NCBI GenBank assembly: GCA_023150375.1
Contig: JAKLLA010000005.1
Span: 281,339-345,338 of the forward strand
Direction of reading: 5' to 3'
Length of the DNA stretch: 64,000 nucleotides
Source: Burkholderiaceae bacterium
Lineage (GTDB): Bacteria; Pseudomonadota; Gammaproteobacteria; Burkholderiales; Burkholderiaceae_C
This document shows, piece after piece, positions 9,087 to 16,880 of the stretch (position 1 is its first letter; the number at the start of each line of letters is the position of its first letter). The notes beneath the pieces are model-generated. The model saw only the letters and a program-made list of their open reading frames with translations, did not search any database and was not told where the DNA came from. The translations under genes and the position numbers were made by a program.

Positions 9087-9210
9087 GCATTGCCCTGACA
9101 TCGACCACCACGGCCGGGCCTGCCGTGATGCCTCTTCGGACTGCGCCGCCAGATCGACTCATGTGCGACGCCACCGAACCCGAAGGTTCGCGGCCTCGCC
9201 GAGGCAGATC

Positions 9211-9287
9211 TGGTAGGCGCGATTGGACTCGAACCAACGACCCCCACCATGTCAAGGTGGTGCTCTAACCAGCTGAGCTACGCGCCT
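9211..9287 (-). tRNA. tRNA-Val(GAC), second identical copy
   Basis: This is identical over its 77 nt to the copy at 9010-9086, including the encoded CCA (9211-9213). The two are separated by 124 bp and point the same way, so they probably form one transcript ending at the terminator at 8956-8994. Confidence 0.96.
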
Positions 9288-9372
9288 GAAGAGCCTGCAA
9301 CTATAGCATGGAAGACTGGCGCGTCAACCGATTTGCACCGCCTGTGGCGCTGCGACGCCAGCGCGGCGCCCA

Positions 9373-11676
9373 TCAGCGGCGTCGCACCGACTGCACGCCC
9401 GGCACGCGCGCGACCTGGGCCAGCACCTGGGCCAGGCGCGCGGCGTCGGTCACCTCCACCGTGAAGGTCATGAAGGCGGTGCCCTTGACGCTGCGCGTGT
9501 TCACGCCGGTGACGTTGACCTTGTCCTTGGCAAAGACCTCGGAGATGTCGCGCAGCAGGCCCTGGCGGTCCTGTGCCAGCACCGACACGTCGATCGGGTA
9601 CAGCGGCTGCCGACCCTCGCCGCCCGCGCTGCCCCAGGCCACCGGAATGACCCGCTCGGGCGAGCGCGCCGCGAGCTGGCGGAAGTTGGCGCAGTCGGCC
9701 CGGTGCACCGCCACCCCCTTGCCGCGGGTGACATAGCCGCCGATGGCGTCCGGCGGCGCAGGACGGCAGCAGCGCGCCAGCTGGGTCAGCAGCGACTCGA
9801 TGCCCACCACCAGCACGCCGCTGCCGCCCTCCCCGGCGCGCGAGCGCTTGACGGCCGGCAGCCCCTCTTCGGCGGGCGGCTCGGGCGGGCGCAGCAGCTC
9901 CTCGATGCGGCGCAGCGAGTACTCGTCCTTGCCGACCAGCTCGAACAGCGCCTCGGCGTTGCGAAAGCCCAGCTGCGCGGCCAGTTCGTCGAGCTTGAGG
10001 GCGGTACGCCCCTCCCGCTGCAGCAGCTTCTCGACCGCCTCGCGGCCGCGCGCGATGGTGTCGTTCAGCGCCCGGGCGTTGAACCAGGCCCGCACCTTGG
10101 CGCGCGCGCGGTGGCTGCGCACGAAGCCCAGCTGCGGGTTGAGCCAGTCCAGCGACGGGCCGCCCTCCTTGGCCGCCGTGATCTCCACCGTCTGGCCGCT
10201 GCGCAGCGGGGTGTTCAGCGGCTGCAGCGCGCCGTCGATGCGTGCACCGCGGCAGCGATGCCCCAGATCGGTGTGCAGGGTGTAGGCGAAGTCGATCGCG
10301 GTGGCGCCGGCGGGCAGCTCGATCACCGTGGACTGCGGCGTGAAGACGTAGATGCGGTCCTCGAACAGGCCCTGCGGCACGCCCTGGGCCTCGCCCTCGG
10401 CAGCGCTGGCGCCGGCGAAGTCACGCTCCCAGGCCAGCAGCTGCTGCAGCACGGCGCGCCGTGCCTGCGCGACGCGCTCCTCGAAGTCGCCTGCGGCGCT
10501 GACGCCGGCATACCCCTTCTGGCCGGCCTCCTTGTAGGCCCAGTGCGCCGCCACGCCGCTCTCGGCGTGCTCGTGCATCGCGCGGGTGCGGATCTGGATC
10601 TCCAGCGGCTTGCCCAGCGCGTCCTGCACGACGGTGTGCAGCGACTGGTAGCCGTTCGGCTTGGGCCGGGCGATGTAGTCGTCGAACTCCTCGGGCAGCG
10701 GTGTCCACAGCTCGTGCACCCGGCCGAGGGCGGCGTAGCAGGCCGGCACGTCCTCGACGATCACCCGCAGCGCTCGCACGTCGAAGACGCGCGAGAAGTC
10801 CAGGTTCTTGCCCTGCATCTTCTTCCAGATGCTGTAGATGTGCTTGGGCCGGCCCTGCACCTCGGCGTGCACGCCCGCGAGCATCAGCTGCTCGGCCAGG
10901 CGGGCCTGCGCGGCGGCGATGCCCTGCTCGCGCTCGACGCGCTTCTCGTCGAGCAGGCGGGCGATGCGGCGGTATTCGTCGGGCTGCAGGAATCGGAAGG
11001 ACAGGTCCTCCAGCTCCCACTTGATCTGCCAGATGCCCAGCCGGTTGGCCAGCGGCGCGAACACCTGCTGCGTCTCGCGCGCCAGCGCCCGCGGACAGGG
11101 CGTCTTGGTCGCGGCGTAGTAGCGCAGCGTCTGCAGGCGAGAGGCCAGCCGCAGCAGCACCACGCGCAGGTCGCGCGAGAAGGCCAGCAGCATCTTGCGC
11201 ACCCGCTCGAGCTGCAGGCGCAGCACCTCCGGGTCGGTCTCGTCGGCCAGCGCGTCGCGGGCGTTGCGCTGGATCCTGACCAGCTGCCGGGTGTGCGTGA
11301 CCAGGCTGGCGTAGGAGGCGCCGAACTGCTGCGTGACCAGGGTTTCCGGGTCGGTCAGGAAGTCGCCCGCGTAGACCAGGTAGACCGCGGCCTGCATCGC
11401 CGGCGCGGCACCCACCGAGGCGAGGATGCCCACCACGCCGTCGGCGTGGGCGAGCGCTTCCTCGCCGGTGTCGAAGCGCCGGCCCTGCAGCAGCGGCTGC
11501 GCGAAGTCGCGGGCGCGCTGCAGGCGCTCGAGCTCGCGTGCCAGGGCGCCTTCACCGGCGGCCTCGCCCGTGCCGGCGCCCGCGCCCTCCTCGCCGGAGG
11601 GCAGCTGGCTGGCCAGGGTCACGATGGCGGCCGGAGCGGCCGGCAGGGCGCCGGGTTCGTAGGTGGAGGTTCTCAT
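9373..11676 (-). CDS. relA: RelA-type GTP pyrophosphokinase, (p)ppGpp synthetase
   Basis: The enzyme makes (p)ppGpp from ATP and GTP/GDP on stalled ribosomes. In order over 767 residues: a degenerate HD hydrolase domain, in which the usual His-Asp pair is replaced by 'AVYLVYAGDF'; the synthetase domain with 'GRPKHIYSIWKKMQ' and 'EFDDYIARPKPNGYQSLHT'; a TGS domain ('DRIYVFTPQSTVIELPAGATAIDFAY'); a conserved-cysteine region ('LARCCRPAPPDAIGGYVTRGKGVAVHRADC'); and a C-terminal ACT domain. The EFDD motif is the EXDD form of monofunctional RelA; bifunctional Rel/SpoT has RXKD. It lies 49 bp downstream of the alpha/beta hydrolase gene. Confidence 0.95.
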   Translation of the reverse strand: MRTSTYEPGALPAAPAAIVTLASQLPSGEEGAGAGTGEAAGEGALARELERLQRARDFAQPLLQGRRFDTGEEALAHADGVVGILASVGAAPAMQAAVYLVYAGDFLTDPETLVTQQFGASYASLVTHTRQLVRIQRNARDALADETDPEVLRLQLERVRKMLLAFSRDLRVVLLRLASRLQTLRYYAATKTPCPRALARETQQVFAPLANRLGIWQIKWELEDLSFRFLQPDEYRRIARLLDEKRVEREQGIAAAQARLAEQLMLAGVHAEVQGRPKHIYSIWKKMQGKNLDFSRVFDVRALRVIVEDVPACYAALGRVHELWTPLPEEFDDYIARPKPNGYQSLHTVVQDALGKPLEIQIRTRAMHEHAESGVAAHWAYKEAGQKGYAGVSAAGDFEERVAQARRAVLQQLLAWERDFAGASAAEGEAQGVPQGLFEDRIYVFTPQSTVIELPAGATAIDFAYTLHTDLGHRCRGARIDGALQPLNTPLRSGQTVEITAAKEGGPSLDWLNPQLGFVRSHRARAKVRAWFNARALNDTIARGREAVEKLLQREGRTALKLDELAAQLGFRNAEALFELVGKDEYSLRRIEELLRPPEPPAEEGLPAVKRSRAGEGGSGVLVVGIESLLTQLARCCRPAPPDAIGGYVTRGKGVAVHRADCANFRQLAARSPERVIPVAWGSAGGEGRQPLYPIDVSVLAQDRQGLLRDISEVFAKDKVNVTGVNTRSVKGTAFMTFTVEVTDAARLAQVLAQVARVPGVQSVRRR

Positions 11677-11725
11677 CGGCGGGTCTGCGCCGGGTTCGAT
11701 CCGATGCTCGCGTGCCCCATCCGTC

Positions 11726-12598
11726 TCAGGCCCCGGCCTCCAGGAAGTCCCGCACGGCCGCCACCTGGTCGGGCGCGATCAGCGTGGGCGCATGCCCCAC
11801 CCCCTCGAACTCCACCAGCCGGGCCTGCGGGCCGCGCTGCGTCATGGCCTGCGCGGTCGCCGCCGACAGCAGGTCCGACTGCGCGCCGCGCAGCAGCAGG
11901 GTCGGGCAGCGCAGGGCGTCGTAGGCGGCCCAGAGCAGGGCCTCGCCCGCCTTGGCGATCTCGGGGGTGAAGCTGCGGTAAGGCAGCGCGATGGCCGGGT
12001 CGTAGTGCGACATGAAGCCCCCCTCGGGCGCCGGGCGCAGCTGGGGCCGGGTCAGGGCCAGCCACTGCTCGCGCGTGTGCGGCCCGAAGCCCTGCGAGAT
12101 GCGCCACAGGTCGTCGGCCGCGGTCTGTTCGTCGGGCCAGCGTACCGGCGCGCCCAGGTACTGGCCGATGCGCTCGAGCGCGCCGTACTCTATGACCGGC
12201 CCGACGTCGTTGAGCACCAGCCGCTCGATCGGGCTGCCTCTCAGCGCGGCCAGTCCCAGGCCGATCAGCCCGCCCATCGACGTGCCCACCCAGGCGATGC
12301 GCTCGACGTTCAGCCGCGCGACCAGCGTGACCATGTCGGCCACGTAGGTGGGGATGACGTAGCCCATCGGATCGGCCAGCCGGTCGGAGTGCCCCCGCCC
12401 GACCACGTCCGGGCAGATCACCCGCCAGCCGGCCGCCAGGGCTGCCGCGAGCGTGTCGAAGTCCCGTCCCTGCCGCGACAGGCCGTGCACGCAGACCACC
12501 ACGCGGGGATTGGCCGGGTCGCCCCACTCCCAGTAGGCCATGCGGTGCAGGCCCTTGGGATCGAGGCAGGCGACGTGGTGCAGGCGAGGTTCGTTCAT
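11726..12598 (-). CDS. Alpha/beta-fold hydrolase
   Basis: A 290-residue hydrolase with the oxyanion-hole segment 'VVCVHGLSRQGRDFD', nucleophile elbow 'GTSMGG' (serine) and catalytic histidine in 'EGVGHAPTL'. The acid is probably the Asp in 'RGAQSDLL'. Substrate cannot be told from sequence; esterase, lactonase or C-C bond hydrolase are all possible. I chose the ATG at 12598 (MNEPRLHHV) because it brings the conserved core near the N-terminus, although no good Shine-Dalgarno sequence precedes it. It is upstream of relA on the same strand. Confidence 0.85.
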   Translation of the reverse strand: MNEPRLHHVACLDPKGLHRMAYWEWGDPANPRVVVCVHGLSRQGRDFDTLAAALAAGWRVICPDVVGRGHSDRLADPMGYVIPTYVADMVTLVARLNVERIAWVGTSMGGLIGLGLAALRGSPIERLVLNDVGPVIEYGALERIGQYLGAPVRWPDEQTAADDLWRISQGFGPHTREQWLALTRPQLRPAPEGGFMSHYDPAIALPYRSFTPEIAKAGEALLWAAYDALRCPTLLLRGAQSDLLSAATAQAMTQRGPQARLVEFEGVGHAPTLIAPDQVAAVRDFLEAGA

Positions 12599-12661
12599 GC
12601 GCAGGAGACTCGGGGCCGGGCGTTCGGGGCGGACGCAGGCCCCGTCAGGCCGGTTCAAGGG

Positions 12662-12695
12662 GGTTGGAGATAATGGATCCTAACCAACCGAAGGA
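12662..12695 (+). promoter_or_regulatory. Candidate promoter, inverted repeat and RBS of 3-hydroxybutyrate dehydrogenase
   Basis: A GATAAT hexamer (12669-12674) lies between the arms of an inverted repeat, GGTTGG (12662-12667) and CCAACC (12684-12689). AAGGAG at 12691-12696 then precedes the ATG at 12706. The layout suits a promoter whose -10 region can be covered by a dimeric repressor, or a short 5' hairpin if transcription starts upstream. I see no convincing -35 hexamer. Confidence 0.4.
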
Positions 12696-12705
12696 GACTG
12701 ATTCC

Positions 12706-13476
12706 ATGCTCGAAGGCAAGACCGCACTGGTCACCGGCTCCACCAGCGGCATCGGACTGGGTGTCGCGCTCAGTCTGGCACGCGAGGGGGCGAACATCGT
12801 GCTCAACGGCTTCGGCGATGTCGACGGCGCGCGCGCGCAGGTCGAGGCGCTGGGCGTCAAGGTCGGCTACCACGGCGCCGACATGAGCAAGCCCGCCGAG
12901 ATCGAGGCCATGATGGCCTACGCCGAGGCCGAGTTCGGCGGCGTGGACGTGCTGGTCAACAACGCCGGCATCCAGTTCGTCGCCAATGTCGAGGATTTCC
13001 CGGTCGAGCGCTGGGACGCGATCATCGCGATCAACCTCAGCTCGGTCTTCCACACCACCCGGCTGGCCCTGCCGGGCATGAAGCGGCGCAACTGGGGCCG
13101 CATCGTCAACATCGCCTCGGCGCACGGCCTGGTGGCCTCGGTGCAGAAGGCCGCCTACGTGGCGGCCAAGCACGGCGTGGTCGGCCTGACCAAGGTCACC
13201 GCGCTGGAGACCGCCACCACCGGCGTGACCTGCAACGCGATCTGCCCGGGCTGGGTGCTGACCCCGCTGGTGCAGAAGCAGGTCGATGCGCGGGCCGCCA
13301 AGGACGGCGTGGACAACGCCGAGGCCACGCGCCGCCTGCTGGGCGAAAAGCAGCCCTCGCTGCAGTTCACCACGCCCGAGCAGCTGGGCGGCCTGGCGGT
13401 GTTCCTCTGCTCGGCCGCGGCCGACAACGTGCGCGGCCAGTCCTGGGCCGTGGACGGCGGCTGGACGGCGCAGTAA
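12706..13476 (+). CDS. 3-hydroxybutyrate dehydrogenase, SDR family
   Basis: It oxidises (R)-3-hydroxybutyrate to acetoacetate with NAD+, the step that follows depolymerisation of polyhydroxybutyrate. The 256-residue product is a classical short-chain dehydrogenase: cofactor motif 'TGSTSGIG' near the N-terminus, 'NNAG' near residue 85, active-site 'SAHGLVAS...YVAAK', and 'CPGWVLTPLV'. The strings 'LNGFGD' and 'GHGADMSK'-like segments ('YHGADMSKP') are typical of HbdH. The ATG at 12706 has an AAGGAG ten bases upstream. With phaR at 3.7 kb it supports PHB turnover in this organism. The substrate is assigned by family resemblance. Confidence 0.9.
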   Translation: MLEGKTALVTGSTSGIGLGVALSLAREGANIVLNGFGDVDGARAQVEALGVKVGYHGADMSKPAEIEAMMAYAEAEFGGVDVLVNNAGIQFVANVEDFPVERWDAIIAINLSSVFHTTRLALPGMKRRNWGRIVNIASAHGLVASVQKAAYVAAKHGVVGLTKVTALETATTGVTCNAICPGWVLTPLVQKQVDARAAKDGVDNAEATRRLLGEKQPSLQFTTPEQLGGLAVFLCSAAADNVRGQSWAVDGGWTAQ

Positions 13477-13534
13477 GCCGCCTGCCGCAGCGCCGGACGC
13501 CGCGACCGGCCGCGGCGCCGGTGGCGCGCCGTCT

Positions 13535-14308
13535 TCAGCGGGTCAGCCGCACCGTGCCCTGCACGGTGGCGCTCAGCAATCCCTTGCCCGCCTCGGTGGG
13601 CAGCGGCGCGGCGTCGGCACTCGCCATGGCCATCGTGCGCATCGGCATCGGCGGGCGCGGGGCGTCGCCGTCGCCGGTCTGCACGTTCAGCTCCTGCAGC
13701 GTGTAGCCGGCGAAGCCGAAGTGCCGGGCGATTTCGCCGGCGCGGGTCTGGTACTTCTGGATCGCCTGGGCGATCAGCGCGCTCTCGTGCTGCTCGCGCA
13801 GCTCGCGCGAGATCGAGTAGTGGGTCGAGACGATGTTCAGGCCGCTCAGCCGGCCGGCGGTGGCGGCCACCCGGCCGATGTCGCGGCCCTCGAGGGTCAG
13901 ATCGGCATTGCCGGTCCAGCCGTTGGGCTTGCCGTCGCGGCCATAGCGCGGCGACAGGTGGAAGCTGCCGCTGCGCACCTCCAGCGCGCCGGCCTGCGCC
14001 GCGCGGCGCGCCTCGGCCAGCGCCGTCTCCAGGGCCTGCTTCAGCGCAGCCTGCACCGCGGCGGCCTCGCTGCCGTCGCGGATGGCCTGCAGCGTGACGC
14101 TGAGGGTGTCCTGCGCCACCTCGACGCTGGCGGTGGCGCTGAAGCTGACCTGGTGATCACGTGGCGCCTCGCCGGCCAGTGCCGGTGCGGCGCTCCAGCC
14201 GGCCGCCGCCAGGCAGGCGCCGGCGAACCAGCGGGGCAGGCCGGCCGCGCCGCGCCGCGCGAGACCGGTGGACGGAAGAGGACGATGGGCAGCTCGTGCA
14301 GGACTCAT
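13535..14308 (-). CDS. Periplasmic SIMPL-domain (DUF541) protein
   Basis: A 257-residue exported protein with a long basic N-terminus and a hydrophobic segment ending 'APALAGEA', probably a cleaved signal peptide. The rest is a SIMPL/DUF541 domain: 'VSFSATASVEVAQDTLSVTLQ', 'LEVRSGSFHLSPRYG', 'GRLSGLNIVSTHYSIS', and the C-terminal 'VQGTVRLTR' strand. Characterised relatives include periplasmic oxidative-stress proteins (YggE), but the molecular role is not established. I chose the ATG at 14308. It diverges from the ompR-type gene across 258 bp that contain an inverted-repeat pair. Confidence 0.85.
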   Translation of the reverse strand: MSPARAAHRPLPSTGLARRGAAGLPRWFAGACLAAAGWSAAPALAGEAPRDHQVSFSATASVEVAQDTLSVTLQAIRDGSEAAAVQAALKQALETALAEARRAAQAGALEVRSGSFHLSPRYGRDGKPNGWTGNADLTLEGRDIGRVAATAGRLSGLNIVSTHYSISRELREQHESALIAQAIQKYQTRAGEIARHFGFAGYTLQELNVQTGDGDAPRPPMPMRTMAMASADAAPLPTEAGKGLLSATVQGTVRLTR

Positions 14309-14479
14309 GACGGTTCGACTCGCAAGGAAGGTGGATGCGACGGGTCGCCACTGCGACCCCTGCGGCATGCATGATGCCCTGGGTGCCGCCCAGGCGGCAA
14401 ACGGCCGCCATGCGGGGAGCAGACGCCCGGATTCCCCCCTGAATCGAGGTTCCCGGCGACCTTCCGAAGGCTTCGCAAG

Positions 14480-14551
14480 AAATGTAACAGCGGGTCAGAA
14501 CGGGCGAAAATGCGCCGCGGACCTGCGCACAATCCCGCCTGTTACAAATTT
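14480..14551. promoter_or_regulatory. Inverted-repeat pair in the SIMPL/ompR intergenic region
   Basis: TGTAACAG (14483-14490) and its exact complement CTGTTACA (14539-14546) face each other, with A/T-rich flanks (AAA before the first, AAT after the second). They lie just upstream of the response-regulator ATG at 14567. The cores resemble GTAACA-like half-sites bound by OmpR-family regulators. An autoregulatory operator is a reasonable inference but not shown. Confidence 0.4.
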
Positions 14552-14566
14552 CCGAGGCCGTCGCCC

Positions 14567-15301
14567 ATGACCACCGCCAACGCCCAGCGTGCCGATCGCA
14601 TCGCCGTCGTCGACGACGACGCCCGCATCCGTGACCTGCTGCGCCGCTACCTCACCCAGGAGGGTTTCGAAGTGCTGCTGGCCGAGGATGCCAAGGCGCT
14701 CAACCGCATCCTCACCCGCGAGACGGTGGACCTGATCGTGCTCGACCTGATGCTGCCCGGCGAGGATGGCCTGTCGATCTGCCGCCGCCTGCGCGCGGCC
14801 AACGATGTCACCCCGATCATCATGCTCACCGCCAAGGTGGAGGACGTGGACCGCATCGTCGGCCTCGAGGTGGGCGCCGACGACTACCTGCCCAAGCCCT
14901 TCAACCCGCGCGAGCTGCTGGCGCGCATCCACGCGGTGCTGCGCCGCCGTCCGGTGATCGAGGCGCCGGGGGCCCCTTCGCGCGATGCGCAGACGGTGAG
15001 CTTCGGGCCCTTCGAGTTCGACCTCGGCCTGCGCCGCCTGACCCGTGACGGCGAGGTGATCTCGCTGACCACCGGCGAGTTCTCGATGCTCAAGGCGCTG
15101 GTGCGCCACCCGCGCCAGCCGCTGTCGCGCGACAAGCTGGCCCAGCTGGCGCGCGGGCGCGAGTTCGAGCCCTTCGACCGCAGCCTGGACGTGCAGGTCT
15201 CGCGGCTGCGCAAGATGATCGAGCCCGATCCCTCGCAGCCGCGCTACATTCAGACCGTCTGGGGCGTGGGCTACGTCTTCGTGCCGGACGGCGCAGCCTG
15301 A
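14567..15301 (+). CDS. ompR: OmpR-family response regulator
   Basis: A 244-residue cytoplasmic regulator. The receiver domain (about 10-125) has the acidic pocket 'VVDDD' (16-18), phospho-acceptor D60 in 'LIVLDLMLPGEDG', and K in 'DYLPKPFNPREL'. The winged-helix DNA-binding domain follows ('LTTGEFSMLKALVRHPRQPLSRDKL', '...RYIQTVWGVGYVFVPDG'). The ATG at 14567 begins the conserved part, and an upstream ATG would add 19 residues. The partner kinase starts 137 bp downstream on the same strand. It is OmpR by resemblance; the stimulus and regulon are unknown. Confidence 0.92.
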   Translation: MTTANAQRADRIAVVDDDARIRDLLRRYLTQEGFEVLLAEDAKALNRILTRETVDLIVLDLMLPGEDGLSICRRLRAANDVTPIIMLTAKVEDVDRIVGLEVGADDYLPKPFNPRELLARIHAVLRRRPVIEAPGAPSRDAQTVSFGPFEFDLGLRRLTRDGEVISLTTGEFSMLKALVRHPRQPLSRDKLAQLARGREFEPFDRSLDVQVSRLRKMIEPDPSQPRYIQTVWGVGYVFVPDGAA

Positions 15302-15437
15302 GCTGCCGCGCGCGCCGCCGCCCTGCCCGGCGCGCCCCCGGCTCCTGTCGCCGCCTCTTCCGCCACCGCCGGACCGCCGCGCAGCACCCGCTGCCGCCGC
15401 CCCCGAGCCCTCGACGATCCACCCGCGCGGTCCCGCC

Positions 15438-16847
15438 ATGGCCCAGCCCAGCACCAGCACCCTTCATCCCCCCCAGGGCCGCGTCGCATCGCCGCTGATG
15501 CAGGCCTTGGCGCGCCTCGTGCGCAAGAGCCTGCCGCTGAGCCTGTTCTGGCGCACCTTCCTGCTGCTGTCGCTGATGCTCGGTGCGGGCATCGTGGGCT
15601 GGATCTTCACGCTGCGCTACCTCGAACTCGAGCCGCGCGGCGTGCAGGCGGCGCAGCAGATCGCCAGCCTGGTGAACCTGTCGCGCGCGGCGCTGCGCTA
15701 CACCGACCAGGTCAACCGGGTCGCGCTGGTGAAGAACATCGCCGACCAGGAGGCCGTGAAGCTGCAGCCGCGCGAGGTCAGCGACCGCTGGGAAGGCTAC
15801 GAGGTGGACCGCTTCACCCGCGCGATCGCGGCCGAGCTGCGCAGCCGCCTGGGGCCGCAGACCATCGTGGCCAGCAGCGTCAACGGCACCGGCGGGCTGT
15901 GGGTGGGCTTCCTGATCGAGACCGACCAGTACTGGCTGCAGGCCGACCCGGGCCGGGTGCAGCCGGCCGTGACGCTGACCACCTACTCGGTGGTGCTGGG
16001 GCTGACCCTGGTGCTGACCCTGCTGGGTTCGGCCGCGATCGCCGGGCTGATCAACCGGCCGCTGCAGCAGTTGTCGTTCGCCGCCAGCCGCATCCGCGAG
16101 GGCGAGTTCTCTTCCCGGCTCGACGAGGAAACGCCCACGCGCGAGATCCGCGAGGTCAACCGCGGCTTCAACCGCATGGCGCGCGAGCTGGCCAAGATCG
16201 AGGACGACCGCGCCGTGATGCTCGCCGGCATCAGCCACGACCTGCGTACTCCGCTGGCGCGCATCCGCCTGGAAACCGAGATGAGCGTGGTCGACGAGGA
16301 GGCGCGGCGCAACATGGCGCAGGACATCGACCAGCTCGACGCCATCATCGACAAGTTCATGGACTACGCCCGGCCCACCCAGGTCAAGCTCGAGCCGCTG
16401 GTGCTGGCGGTGCTGCTGGACACGGTGATCCGCCGCGTCAGCAACGAGCAGCTCCGGATCCAGGCCCGCGTCACCACCGATGTGCGCGTGCTGGGCGACG
16501 AGATCGACCTGGACCGCGTCTTCGCCAACCTGTTCGAGAACGCGCGCCGCTACGCCCAGTCGTCCGACGGCGTGGCCCGCGTGACGGTGAGCTTCGCGCG
16601 CGCCGGCCAGTGGGTGGTGGTCAGCGTGCGCGACGAGGGTCCGGGCGTCGCGCCCGAGCAGCTCGCGCATCTGACGACGCCCTTCTACCGCGGCGACAAG
16701 GCGCGCACCCACACCAGCTCGACGGGCGCGGGCCTGGGCCTGGCCATCGTCGAGAAGACGGTGGCGCGCATGGGCGGCCAGCTCGAGCTGGCCAATGCGC
16801 CAGGGGGCGGTTTCGTCGCCTACGTCAAGCTGCGCCGCGCCGACTGA
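15438..16847 (+). CDS. envZ: EnvZ-like sensor histidine kinase
   Basis: A 469-residue inner-membrane kinase, partner of the preceding regulator. It has one membrane helix near residues 37-60 ('TFLLLSLMLGAGIVGWIF'), a periplasmic sensor region of about 115 residues, a second helix around 180-205, and a HAMP domain ('NRPLQQLSFAASRIREGEF'). The dimerisation domain carries H267 in 'AGISHDLRTPLAR'. The ATPase domain has N-box 'NLFENARRYA', G1 'DEGPGV', F-box 'PFYRGD' and G2 'GAGLGLAIV'. It ends 33 bp from the convergent glgP stop. Confidence 0.92.
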   Translation: MAQPSTSTLHPPQGRVASPLMQALARLVRKSLPLSLFWRTFLLLSLMLGAGIVGWIFTLRYLELEPRGVQAAQQIASLVNLSRAALRYTDQVNRVALVKNIADQEAVKLQPREVSDRWEGYEVDRFTRAIAAELRSRLGPQTIVASSVNGTGGLWVGFLIETDQYWLQADPGRVQPAVTLTTYSVVLGLTLVLTLLGSAAIAGLINRPLQQLSFAASRIREGEFSSRLDEETPTREIREVNRGFNRMARELAKIEDDRAVMLAGISHDLRTPLARIRLETEMSVVDEEARRNMAQDIDQLDAIIDKFMDYARPTQVKLEPLVLAVLLDTVIRRVSNEQLRIQARVTTDVRVLGDEIDLDRVFANLFENARRYAQSSDGVARVTVSFARAGQWVVVSVRDEGPGVAPEQLAHLTTPFYRGDKARTHTSSTGAGLGLAIVEKTVARMGGQLELANAPGGGFVAYVKLRRAD

Positions 16848-16880
16848 GCGACGCGGGCAGAGTCTTGCGGCGCGGGCCGT

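Noticed and set aside
9373..11676. Bifunctional SpoT/Rel rather than RelA
   Set aside because: The HD hydrolase residues are missing and the synthetase has EFDD rather than RXKD.
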